Below, in pieces: positions 15,066 through 23,263 of a stretch of 41,298 nt of DNA. The notes under the pieces were generated by a model. It saw only the letters and a list, made by a program, of their open reading frames with translations. It made no database searches and was not told the origin of the DNA. The stretch is from Halococcus salifodinae DSM 8989. GTDB taxonomy: Archaea; Halobacteriota; Halobacteria; Halobacteriales; Halococcaceae. Numbering within the stretch: the first letter of the stretch is position 1; every line of letters starts with the position of its first letter. Location: positions 50,728 to 92,025 of the forward strand of contig NZ_AOME01000027.1 in NCBI RefSeq assembly GCF_000336935.1. The letters run 5' to 3'. The position numbers were made by a program, and so were the translations under genes.

Positions 15066-17060
15066 TCAGTCAGGCGGATCGAGACCGTAGAACTGCTTGG
15101 CGACGGTCAGGAACTGGTTCGCATCAACCTGCGGTGCATACGACCGGTTTTCGCCGTCGATGGCGAGTTTTACCAACAGATCGACGAGCCGCCAGACGTT
15201 GTAGAGGACGCACGCGAACACGAAGTTGAAGAACCGATAGTCGCGCTTGGTCGAGGTGGTCCGCACCATGAAATGCTTCTGCTTCTTGAAGCCATTCTCG
15301 ATACCCCAACGACGGCGATACCACCGAATCAGCCGCTCGATCATGTGGATGAACGCTCTTCCGTCCATCTGCTGATCACCGGCGTCACGCGCTGTCACGT
15401 AGGGATGGTTCGTCTCGAACACCACTGTCTCGGATGTATCCACGTCTCCATCCTGCGCTTTCTGCTTGCGGTCTTCGATATCTTCCTCACGCTGAATGTC
15501 CGCGAGCAACCGTGAGAACGACATACACTCGCTCGGTTCACCCTCCACGTCCTCGAACTCCCACTCACCGCACATCTCCCTCCACACCTCTGAGAGGCTG
15601 TCATCCTCATCATCGTCGTCCGAATTCGACCGCTGCGGAAGGTAAATCTGCTTGCGTGTGGGCGTCCCGTCGTCGGAATCTTCCTCGGTAACGTGGAAAC
15701 GGTTGCCGTTGCGGTACATCCACGCGATGGTCTCGGCCTCGTCGCTGCGGTCGAAGATGCGCGTCGGGTTCAGGTAGTGAACGTCGTGCTCCTCACAGGT
15801 CTTCTTGACGGGCTTGCTGTCGAACTCGCGGTCCATCATCACGAGGTCGATGTCAACCATCTCGGTCGCCTGTGACAGGAGTTTCTCAACGATCTCGTCT
15901 TTCGACTGACCGCGCACGCGCGGAATGGCGTCGAGCACGAGCGGCACGTCCATGCCGACGATTTTCAGCACCGCCCACTGGTAGTAGTCGCTACCGTCCC
16001 TGTACCCGAGGATGTCGTCCTCGTGGTCCGCTATGTCGCCGGTGAACGGGAAGCCCTTGGTTACATCGACGGCCGCGAAGACCGATCCGTCGAGCTCACC
16101 GTTCTGGCGGGCACGGGCGATCAGCATCCGGGTAGTGTTGCGTAGCATCTCCCGAATCTCCGCGACCGAGAGCTTGCCAATCTGGTAGCGGTGGGTCGAA
16201 CCCGTCGGGATACGCTCGCGGGTGGTATCGAGCGAGAACGACGCCGGGCCGCTCCGGGCATACATATCCTCGCGCATCCCCATGTAGGCGTGCTGCTCCC
16301 AGAAAGCGTTCTCGTGGATCTGCCAGTTCGACCCGCGATCGAGCGCGAACGCGTCGGTCACGAACGGCTTGGCCTGCTGCCACACCTCGTCGGTCTTCTC
16401 GGCGACGAGCTGGTGTTCGGAAGGTTCGTCGGCGTCTGGTTCATCCGCTTCGCCACTACCGATCCGGTCCGGAAGCGGGACTTCGCAGGCACAGGCAGCC
16501 CTCACAATCGCGTCAGCACACTCCTGTACGGCATCGTGCAGGTCCGCGCCGAAGCGTTCGTTCCATCCCCGCCAGAGCGTCGATTGGTCCGGAAGCGTCT
16601 CGAATCCCAGATCTTGGCGAAGCGCGGGATTCGCCCGCAGGTGGTCGTGGAGAGCGGTCTCGTCCCAGCCGTTGATCTCCTCGATCATGAACGCCCGCAC
16701 CAGGACCGCCATCGGGTACGGTCCCGAGTACGGCGCTAACGAATCGTGCGCGGCGAACGTGAGGTGGTCGAGCGGCAGGTCACAGACCAGCGTCTCGATG
16801 TCGGCGTAGTCCGTGGCGTGCTCGCAGCGTGCCTGCGCGATGGTAGTGACGTCCGCGACGAACTCGCCGAGATCGTCGCCTGCCCCGTCTGATTCGCTGT
16901 CGAAAACCCGCGACTGTTCGGGGTGGCCGTTGGTGGTGTTGGCGAGAATCGGTGGGTCCGTCCTCGTGGCCTCGTTCGGTCGGTCTTCGGCCAGTGACTG
17001 CGTGTCGATGCGTGCGTCCATGTCGGGTGAATCCGCGTCCGACGCTGAGTTCGTACCCAT
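15066..17060 (-). CDS. IS4-like DDE transposase, family A copy 4 (full length)
   Basis: This 664-residue protein starts at the ATG at 17060, because the resulting N-terminus (MGTNSASDADSPDMDARID) aligns with copy 3. A longer frame to 17135 would run into the res-like spacer. It has the DDE blocks AVDVTKGFPF, MMDREFD and YRRRWGIENGFKKQK with the YREK signature. Its companion resolvase is broken, so resolution would need copy 3 or another source. A frame-perfect 664-aa reading suggests the gene is recently functional. Confidence 0.88.
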   Translation of the reverse strand: MGTNSASDADSPDMDARIDTQSLAEDRPNEATRTDPPILANTTNGHPEQSRVFDSESDGAGDDLGEFVADVTTIAQARCEHATDYADIETLVCDLPLDHLTFAAHDSLAPYSGPYPMAVLVRAFMIEEINGWDETALHDHLRANPALRQDLGFETLPDQSTLWRGWNERFGADLHDAVQECADAIVRAACACEVPLPDRIGSGEADEPDADEPSEHQLVAEKTDEVWQQAKPFVTDAFALDRGSNWQIHENAFWEQHAYMGMREDMYARSGPASFSLDTTRERIPTGSTHRYQIGKLSVAEIREMLRNTTRMLIARARQNGELDGSVFAAVDVTKGFPFTGDIADHEDDILGYRDGSDYYQWAVLKIVGMDVPLVLDAIPRVRGQSKDEIVEKLLSQATEMVDIDLVMMDREFDSKPVKKTCEEHDVHYLNPTRIFDRSDEAETIAWMYRNGNRFHVTEEDSDDGTPTRKQIYLPQRSNSDDDDEDDSLSEVWREMCGEWEFEDVEGEPSECMSFSRLLADIQREEDIEDRKQKAQDGDVDTSETVVFETNHPYVTARDAGDQQMDGRAFIHMIERLIRWYRRRWGIENGFKKQKHFMVRTTSTKRDYRFFNFVFACVLYNVWRLVDLLVKLAIDGENRSYAPQVDANQFLTVAKQFYGLDPPD

Positions 17061-17176
17061 GGCATGTTCGTCACCGTCACCACGAGTCACCCGACAGGCG
17101 GACGCTGGGCGGTCCCTCTCCTTACGCGCGTCCACTGTGGTGCGGTGAGTGTTGTGCCATAGGTTTCTGTCGGGTA
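17055..17176. promoter_or_regulatory. res-like spacer (copy 4)
   Basis: It keeps the blocks ACCCATGGCA (17055-17064), CACCCGACA (17088-17096), TGCCATAGGT (17155-17164) and TGTCGGGTA (17168-17176) in the same order and nearly the same spacing as copy 3. The sequence between them differs. Conservation of only the repeat blocks argues they are bound by protein. Confidence 0.5.
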
Positions 17177-17264
17177 CTCTGACCGTCCCGCCATCAGATT
17201 ATAATCGATTCGGTTCCTCTCCGGCAGCGGACTGGTTCCGAGCGCTCCCCTCCTCCGCTGGCGA

Positions 17265-17560
17265 TCACTCCTCAGGAGGACTCGTCGGTGTGGTCGGACG
17301 TGTGCTTTTGCTGTTGAGCGGCGGGAGGGCCTTTTCACCGGCGTCGACCTTCGCAAGTTCGAGCCGCCACTGATCGTTGTCGAACGGGACGTTGTAGTTC
17401 CTCTCGGCCCGCGCGAGGATACTCTGGCTCGCGGAATGGGAGATCTTGAAGAACGCGGCAGTGGCGTGTTTCTCGCGGCCCTTGCGCACCGTGCGGATGT
17501 AGATCTGGGTGCGGATGTACTCCGAAGCAATCTGCTGGAGCAATTCATCCTCTCCCCATC
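17265..17560 (-). pseudogene. Truncated serine resolvase, C-terminal remnant
   Basis: The ~95 codons from DELLQQIASEY through VRKGREKHATAAFF to DAGEKALPPL match the C-terminal segment of the copy 3 resolvase. The catalytic domain with S10 and DRLGRS is missing, and an in-frame stop (TGA) precedes the homologous part near 17,560. It cannot be a working recombinase. The boundary marks where copy 4 was cut or recombined. Confidence 0.8.
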
Positions 17561-17700
17561 ATATTAACCATTATCTGTCGTTCCTGACATTTTATCGCAC
17601 AGGTCCCTAAGTGATATGAGCAATCAGTTGTCGGCTGTCCGCTATTAGCTAAATGATACCCTAGTTATAACAACCCCGATTACGTAGGTAAATAGAGATC

Positions 17701-17759
17701 ATGTCACGCGAGCATATCCAATTCCTCTCTGGCTCAGCGAAGCGTATTCAACTCCTTAG
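17701..17759 (+). pseudogene. Interrupted HTH regulator gene, 5' fragment
   Basis: This fragment encodes MSREHIQFLSGSAKRIQLL plus two bases of the next codon. It ends in TTAG, which is duplicated at 21478-21481. Joined to 21482 after removing the element, it reads ...RIQLL-RALRKQPARQCELMERC, the expected start of a haloarchaeal wHTH regulator. A TTATAAC box near 17671 suggests the original promoter. See the 3' fragment. Confidence 0.85.
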
Positions 17760-17775
17760 CAGTACCTCCGAATTG
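17760..17775 (+). repeat. Left terminal inverted repeat of the family B element
   Basis: This 16-bp sequence is perfectly complementary to 21462-21477 and adjoins the TTAG duplication. Confidence 0.9.
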
Positions 17776-17894
17776 AGGATATAATTGCACGGGCGAAGTT
17801 AATTATTGCCAATCATTTCAACACACATCGGTAGCACCACCCAATTCAGTTTAATCATATCATCTGTCAGAAAATGGGATTGCTGCTCCGGGTA

Positions 17895-18026
17895 TTACTG
17901 GTCGTTCACGAAGGTGCGTTTTGGACCGTCCACGACAGTATAGTATTGGCGGTTACATCGGCGACAGAAACACCAACCGGGGAGTTCTCCGACAAGGCAT
18001 TCTCCGAGTCGGCTCTTACAGTGCCA
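17895..18026 (-). pseudogene. Small Cys-rich zinc-knuckle frame lacking a start codon
   Basis: The 43-codon open frame includes HCKSRLGEC and WCFCRRCNRQYYTVVDGP, followed by KRTFVNDQ and a TAA. The cysteine spacing and composition look like a haloarchaeal small zinc-binding protein rather than noise. No ATG, GTG or TTG lies in frame after the preceding TGA. A short MAL-stop frame with an ATG overlaps, so a frameshifted start is possible. It lies ~30 bp downstream of the hydrolase gene on the same strand, inside the family B element. It is either a decayed gene or a fragment. Confidence 0.35.
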
Positions 18027-18056
18027 TCAAAAAATCACCCCGTCGTGTGATGGTCA

Positions 18057-19349
18057 CTAAGTGCTAACTCCCTGGATCCACTCGTTCAAGTCATCGATGA
18101 CGTTCTCAGCGACGTTGCCGCCGAAGTAAAGGCTGAGTGGGGTTGTCGGCGGCGTGACTGACTGGAAGTAGTGATCCACGTTCATGTAGCATTCAGCGCG
18201 GCTTCCCTCGGGGAGATCAGCATCCCGCCAGGTCTCGTAGCGGTTCCGGGAGAACGCGGCGAGTTCGGGCTGGGTCTCTTCGTCGGCACTAAACGTCATC
18301 AAAGCGAGCATAGGCACATTGAGGCTGCTGGCAGTAGACACAGGGTCGTACTCCCCCAGGCTCCGATGCCAGACACCGGGACGACCCATGATCGTCTCGT
18401 CATCGTCGAACTCGCCCTCGGCGATGCGCCGGAGCGTCTCACGGTCCTCCTCCAATTGGGCTGCCTGCTCCTCGTCAAGGTCGCCGTCAATCTCGAATTC
18501 GTACCGGATGATATCGGCGTGCTCTGGGTTCAGGTTTGGATTGGGAGAGCCATCCAGATTCACGACACCTGCGACACCACCGTGGCGGTCGGCGATGCGT
18601 GGGGCGCACATCCCACCTTGGCTGTGACCGGCGATGAACAGCGCATCTTCGTGAACGTCATCAACGGTGGCAAGTCGATCTACTGCCGCGACCGCGTCAT
18701 CAGTCACTACTGCGTCCAAGGTGAGCGCATTGTCGGGGACCTCGTTGTTGGCGAGGCGTTTTTCGTAGCGGAGTGAAGCGATACCCTTAGTGGCGAGTCT
18801 CCACGCGATATCCTTCAGGATCTTCGAGTTATCCACTGTGCCATCTGGATCATGGACGCCGGCTCCATGAACGAGCACGACACCTGGAACTGGGTTCCTG
18901 TCTTCAGGGGCCGTGAGTAGTCCGTTGAGGGTCACATCTTCAGCGTCAATGGTTACCTCGTGCTCGATAAACGCGTCTTCGTCGGCATAGGATGGTGGTT
19001 CGTATGCAAGTGTAAATGAGAACTCGGAGATACTGTCACCTTTGAGGCCCAGCGTCGCGGTTTGGGTACCGTTCTCGAAAGCGAACATAACAGTGACCTC
19101 GGTGTCGTCGTGAACGGTTAGCTCGTCTACGGCCTTGGCCTCACCGTACTGCCCGTGTAGACCCCACCAATACTGTTCAAGAACGTTCTCTGGGTCCATC
19201 CCTTCCTCGGTGAGGAAATCGGGGAACGAATCGATGATGGCCTCATGCCCGTCATCGGCCAGCATGCTGGTTGCGTCGGTAAACCTTCTATCGATGAACC
19301 GTGTTGCGAACTCCCGTGCATTCCTCTTTTCCTCACTCAGGTCATCCAT
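18057..19349 (-). CDS. Alpha/beta-hydrolase with N-terminal DUF3887-like domain (element cargo)
   Basis: This protein has 430 residues from the ATG at 19349. I prefer that start because a CTTAAT box sits ~27 bp before it, as for a leaderless transcript; the alternative ATG at 19400 adds 17 residues. Residues ~1-115 resemble the DUF3887 domain (AREFATRFIDRRFTDATSML). The rest is a hydrolase with VLVHGAGVHDPDG (oxyanion region), the nucleophile elbow GHSQGG and a late NVDHYFQ histidine. It is a serine esterase or dienelactone-hydrolase-like enzyme of unknown substrate. It lies wholly within the family B element, divergent from the transposase, so it is a passenger gene. It might help the host or be a detoxifying trait. 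Confidence 0.85.
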   Translation of the reverse strand: MDDLSEEKRNAREFATRFIDRRFTDATSMLADDGHEAIIDSFPDFLTEEGMDPENVLEQYWWGLHGQYGEAKAVDELTVHDDTEVTVMFAFENGTQTATLGLKGDSISEFSFTLAYEPPSYADEDAFIEHEVTIDAEDVTLNGLLTAPEDRNPVPGVVLVHGAGVHDPDGTVDNSKILKDIAWRLATKGIASLRYEKRLANNEVPDNALTLDAVVTDDAVAAVDRLATVDDVHEDALFIAGHSQGGMCAPRIADRHGGVAGVVNLDGSPNPNLNPEHADIIRYEFEIDGDLDEEQAAQLEEDRETLRRIAEGEFDDDETIMGRPGVWHRSLGEYDPVSTASSLNVPMLALMTFSADEETQPELAAFSRNRYETWRDADLPEGSRAECYMNVDHYFQSVTPPTTPLSLYFGGNVAENVIDDLNEWIQGVST

Positions 19350-19612
19350 CTCCAAATTGGAAATACTGGCAAGAGGATTAAGTGCCTTATGTTCCACCAT
19401 ATGATGTTGACACTATTCACCGGCTGCTGTGGCTTCAATTTGCTTCGAAACTCCCGTTGAAGAGACTTCCTCTCGAATTCGGCCTCATTTGTAAGTACAG
19501 CAACTTAACGGATGGCGCACATGATTAATTATTGAAACAAGTTATATGACGCCCTCCTGAGATGGATAAACACGGTCTTTTTCAAATCCGCACCGAATGG
19601 TAGCAGATATTG

Positions 19613-21373
19613 ATGAACAGCGACGATAGCGATTTACCCCTCTCCGACGCCGAGCTTGACGTTCTTGGAGAGACCTACGATGATATTCTTGGAGACGATA
19701 GTGATCCCCCTACCCTTGACGACTGGAAGGCTATGGACGTGGAAAACTCCTCAGTAGCATGGATGAACCAGTTCCTGAACGGCGGCCCGCTGAAAGACTT
19801 CGACCGTTTTGTTCTCACTACCGCCCTCGGGCCTGACGACGAGGAAGACGCATACGCCGACGACCACCACAGCATTAACTTCTCACCAGTTGTCTGGTCG
19901 CTTCTCCTCAAGGAGGCGCGAAACCTCCCCAGCGACGAGCAACTGGAGTTCTACTTGAAAAGACAGAAGAATGTCGCCCAGATGGCCGGCTTCGATAGCG
20001 TAGACGATGTCCCACGCAACACGACCTTCTGGCGGGCCTACGCCAACACCGACTCCAACGACCCACGTCTCGACGAGGACGCGATGAAAGCCCTCCGGAC
20101 CGAAGCCCGGAAGTTGGTAAACCATGCCAAGTGGGCTGGCTTCGAACTCCCTGATGGTTCCGAAGAACATCTCTTCGAGTTCGGGAAACAGGACTTCATA
20201 GAGTTGGCCGAGGAGATTGCCCACGACCTGCTCGCTAAGACCCTCCCACACATCGCGTTCGGGCGAGACCCATCACGAACCACGTACTCGCTTCCGTCCA
20301 TCGTGGGTTTTCTCGCACACCTCGCGCTGGAGGGCGCGTACCCCGAGAACGGGTCGGACACATTCAACCATATGGACCTCTACGAAAACGGCGGGACAGG
20401 TGCGGACAACTTCTATCACTACGTCCGGAACCGGAACGCTGAGGAGTGGTTCGACCGGTTCCTCCGTGCGAACGCCGAACTCCTCGAAGAGGCGCGTTCG
20501 ATGGGGCACTTCGAGAACGCCAGCGAGGTCGCCCTCGACACAACCGGCATCCCGTGGTTCGGGGATACATCGAACAACTTCGTGGACGGCACGAAGCCCT
20601 CACGCAATTACGCACACTCATTTCACTTCACGACCATCGGCGTCGTCGGCGACGAAGCCAGCCTGAGTCTCGCCGCCCACCACCTGAAGAACCGCACCGA
20701 CCAGGACCGCATCCTCCGGGCGATTCTCCAGCGCGTGAAGGGCCTTCACTACTTCTCTGACGACCAGCTGGACGTGGACATCGAGCGCGCGTATCTCGAC
20801 AAGGGCTTCTACGGCGGGATGCACGTCACCGCGCTCCGGGAGACGGACACCGAGTTCCTCATCAAATCTCGGAAAGTCGAGCCCGTGAAGGACGTGATCG
20901 ACGGTCTCGAAGAGTGGGACGGGGATTGGGGCATCATGCAGGACTATGAGGTCGGCGACCTCAAGCAGGGAACAAACATCTTCATCCAGCCCTCGGAGAA
21001 GCGCGCACCGCGCTACGACGAGAACACCGATGAAGAGGACAAGAAGTACGGTCGCTGGGTGGCGTTCGTCACGGACATCGACCCGGTGTCAGCGGACCGG
21101 GAGAAGTTGGCGCGGCAGTTCCGGAATCGCTGGGGTGTGGAGACGCAGTACCGGCAGTTCAAGCACAAGTTCTACCCGCCGACGAAGTCCTCAAAGGGGC
21201 GCGTCCGAGCGTTCCACTTCAACATGGCCCAACTGTTCTACAACATTTGGGTGGTCGTGAACCTCGAACTCCGCGACCGTTACGGCGTGCTGGAGCGCCG
21301 CCCGGTCACCAGTGACGATGTCCTCCACGCGATCCGTGACGAGGCCATCGAACTGGACGACGTACCAGAATAG
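19613..21373 (+). CDS. IS4-like DDE transposase, family B
   Basis: This 586-residue protein starts at the ATG at 19613; the TTG directly before it is not needed. The likely catalytic residues are D309 (VALDTTGIPWFGD), D396 (AYLDKGFYGG) and E510 in FRNRWGVETQYRQFKHK, which keeps the R-(3)-E-(6)-K spacing of IS4 transposases with F for Y. The N-terminus is very acidic. It is distinct from family A, with no extended similarity outside the C-terminal block. It mobilises the element defined by the TIRs at 17760 and 21477. No resolvase accompanies it. Confidence 0.88.
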   Translation: MNSDDSDLPLSDAELDVLGETYDDILGDDSDPPTLDDWKAMDVENSSVAWMNQFLNGGPLKDFDRFVLTTALGPDDEEDAYADDHHSINFSPVVWSLLLKEARNLPSDEQLEFYLKRQKNVAQMAGFDSVDDVPRNTTFWRAYANTDSNDPRLDEDAMKALRTEARKLVNHAKWAGFELPDGSEEHLFEFGKQDFIELAEEIAHDLLAKTLPHIAFGRDPSRTTYSLPSIVGFLAHLALEGAYPENGSDTFNHMDLYENGGTGADNFYHYVRNRNAEEWFDRFLRANAELLEEARSMGHFENASEVALDTTGIPWFGDTSNNFVDGTKPSRNYAHSFHFTTIGVVGDEASLSLAAHHLKNRTDQDRILRAILQRVKGLHYFSDDQLDVDIERAYLDKGFYGGMHVTALRETDTEFLIKSRKVEPVKDVIDGLEEWDGDWGIMQDYEVGDLKQGTNIFIQPSEKRAPRYDENTDEEDKKYGRWVAFVTDIDPVSADREKLARQFRNRWGVETQYRQFKHKFYPPTKSSKGRVRAFHFNMAQLFYNIWVVVNLELRDRYGVLERRPVTSDDVLHAIRDEAIELDDVPE

Positions 21374-21461
21374 TTATACAGGCTAATGTAGATCCTCGAC
21401 GAAAGTCTGGAAACCGCAGGGATGGGGTTCATTTCACAGAGCCTCATGCAATTATCGAGCC

Positions 21462-21477
21462 CAATTCGGAGGTACTG
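21462..21477 (-). repeat. Right terminal inverted repeat of the family B element
   Basis: CAATTCGGAGGTACTG is the exact inverse of 17760-17775 and is followed by the second TTAG copy (21478-21481). Confidence 0.9.
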
Positions 21478-21481
21478 TTAG

Positions 21482-22208
21482 AGCCCTTCGTAAGCAACCG
21501 GCCCGTCAGTGTGAGTTGATGGAGCGGTGCTCGGTGTCGCGGCCAGCAGTCTGGCGAAGTCTTGCTGGATTCTCCGACCGCAATTGGGTAAAGGAGGATA
21601 GTGGACTGTACCGAATCACAATTATCGGGGAGTTTGTTTTGTCTCACTATGAGACACTCGCCGAGGTGATCGACTGTGCAGGCGAGCGAGCAAGGTTCTT
21701 CGATCATCTCGGCGACATCGGCTCGACATTCCCGGCTGAAGCTCTTGCAGAGACGACGGTCGTGACGGCAACGCCAGAGAAGCCCTCCGTGGCGCTCAAC
21801 CGCTTCAGAGATGCGCTCACTACCTCAACCACCGAGCAGTTTCGCGCGCTCGTGCCCGGAGTACGCCGGGTCGTCGAAGAGGTAAGCTGGCATTTATCCA
21901 CAATGGACGCCGCTTTCGAGTTGATCGTCGGAGAGACTGCACTCGAACTACAAACAGTACCTGACGCGCTTGTCGAGGCACGCTCGCACGAATGGTTTCG
22001 TTTCTATATGTGTCCAAAACCGCTTGAATTTGGAATGCTTCTCTCCGACGACTATGTACTTGTAAGTGCATACGACGAGTGGGGTAATCTTCGGTCATGC
22101 CTCGAAGGTATGAACGAACCACTACTCGAATGGGCGGTAGATATCTACAAGGAGCACCGTCAGGATGCAACACCCGCTGACGCTATCTCCGGACTTCCGC
22201 AGATATAA
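21482..22208 (+). pseudogene. Interrupted HTH regulator gene, 3' fragment
   Basis: This is the rest of the regulator split at 17759. It contains the recognition helix (ELMERCSVSRPAVWRSLAGFSDRNWV), a wing (KEDSGLYRITIIGEFVLSHYETLAEVI) and a C-terminal ligand-type domain (LSTMDAAFELIVGE... WGNLRSCLEGMNEPLLEWAVDIYKEHR), like the FilR1/winged-helix regulators common in haloarchaea. The intact protein would have ~261 residues. A TTG at 21516 could start a shorter protein that misses the first HTH helices, so function is probably lost. A paralogue-type gene is at 29467-30267. Confidence 0.85.
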
Positions 22209-22345
22209 CTGACTCTCTCCAGGAATACGACCGAATGGCCGTCTATTACAGATAAATGAGTTAACGCCCCCATAACATCGTTACGCACTACAAAATACGT
22301 TAACACAAATGAAGATATACGCCCTGCCATTCGTTCGGAAAGTGT

Positions 22346-23263
22346 ATGGAAGACAAACACACCAAAACTGGTGTCGGTCGGCGGACATTCTTGGCCGGTA
22401 CCAGCTCGCTTGCGGCGTTACCGTTCATCCCAGTTGGTGTATCGAGCGCCAAGCCAACTGGAAATCTGACCGTGCTCGGTGACTTCGAGTCAGGGCTCGA
22501 TGGCTGGAAGACAAACGGCGGTAACGAGCTTGCTCGGTTCAGTACGGAAGAGTTCCCCGCAGCGGTGATTCATGAAACGCACGCGCTGAGAGTCGGCATC
22601 GACGGCGATCCGTTCCCGATGATCGAGAACAAAAAACGGGTCAAGCAAGCGGATTTCGCGGATTCGCCGTATCTCTCCGCAGCGGTTTCACCGACCATCA
22701 CCGACAGTGATTCCGACGTGGTGTGCAAGTTCAGATATCATCACAATGATGCACCACCGGATAGCGACAAAACCGCTAATGCTGGAAAGGGCCGACAAAA
22801 GAAGCCCGTTCTCGTCGAAGAATCGCCAGAAATTACTGTTCCACAGATGGTTCCGACGCGATTATACTGGGACATGAGCGGACTACCGGAAGACGAGCTT
22901 TCGAGCCCGAAACGGCTCGAGCTCGTCTGGTATCCAGCCGATCATCCACCGGCAGGAGGTCCACGCGGACGTGGACCGAGTGGCCCGTTCAAATACGAGG
23001 GAAGCATGCTGATCGATGATATCCGACTTAGTGACAGTGCAGCAGACCTTGCGGCGGACGCAATACCGACGAAAATGCAGACATACCAACTCGAACACGG
23101 TGTACTGACCGAAACGGTTGCGAACGAGTACGAAGATGGACTAGAAGAGGGCGATCTCACGTTCCTTGATGGAACGAATATTCCGTACACGTTCGAGATA
23201 ACGGACGACGAAAAACGGTTCACGATTGATGACGAAACCTTCGTAGTGGGAGGTGGTGTCTAA
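22346..23263 (+). CDS. Tat-exported protein with carbohydrate-binding-like fold
   Basis: This 305-residue protein has a clear twin-arginine leader (GRRTFLAGTSSLAALPFIPVGVSSA, residues ~11-35), so it is exported folded. The mature part begins GNLTVLGDFESGLDGWKTNGGNELARF, a beta-sandwich start often seen in haloarchaeal secreted proteins and CBM-like domains. Conserved-looking blocks are MIENKKRVKQADF, RFYHHND-type and LELVWYPADHPP. No catalytic motif is visible. Its stop overlaps the next start (TAATG), which points to translational coupling. It could bind glycans or be part of a surface complex. Confidence 0.7.
   Translation: MEDKHTKTGVGRRTFLAGTSSLAALPFIPVGVSSAKPTGNLTVLGDFESGLDGWKTNGGNELARFSTEEFPAAVIHETHALRVGIDGDPFPMIENKKRVKQADFADSPYLSAAVSPTITDSDSDVVCKFRYHHNDAPPDSDKTANAGKGRQKKPVLVEESPEITVPQMVPTRLYWDMSGLPEDELSSPKRLELVWYPADHPPAGGPRGRGPSGPFKYEGSMLIDDIRLSDSAADLAADAIPTKMQTYQLEHGVLTETVANEYEDGLEEGDLTFLDGTNIPYTFEITDDEKRFTIDDETFVVGGGV

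Larger units (their letters stand above)
14873..17560 (-). mobile_element. Family A element copy 4, resolvase truncated
   Basis: This copy has a transposase of full length, the res-like spacer and the right-end palindrome. The resolvase keeps only its C-terminal ~95 codons, and homology stops near 17,560. It has the same orientation as copy 3, so the two form direct-repeat flanks around the 12.6-14.7 kb halocin-like island, like the flanks of a compound transposon. Confidence 0.6.
17760..21477. mobile_element. 3,718-bp family B element with passenger gene
   Basis: The ends are CAGTACCTCCGAATTG (17760-17775) and its exact reverse complement (21462-21477), followed by looser similarity (ATAATTGCA). 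Flanking TTAG is duplicated (17756-17759, 21478-21481). Excision of the element with one TTAG restores an open HTH gene, so these ends are precise. Inside are a transposase, a divergent alpha/beta-hydrolase and a small Cys-rich frame. TTAG fits the YTAR target rule described for IS701-type elements, although the transposase shows an IS4-like signature. Confidence 0.9.

Noticed and set aside
17776-17800. Extended terminal repeat of the family B element beyond 16 bp
   Set aside because: Similarity continues (ATAATTGCA on both sides) but with mismatches and different spacing, so only the 16 perfect bases are called.
19610-19612. TTG at 19610 as start of the family B transposase
   Set aside because: An ATG follows immediately at 19613 and is the more likely start.
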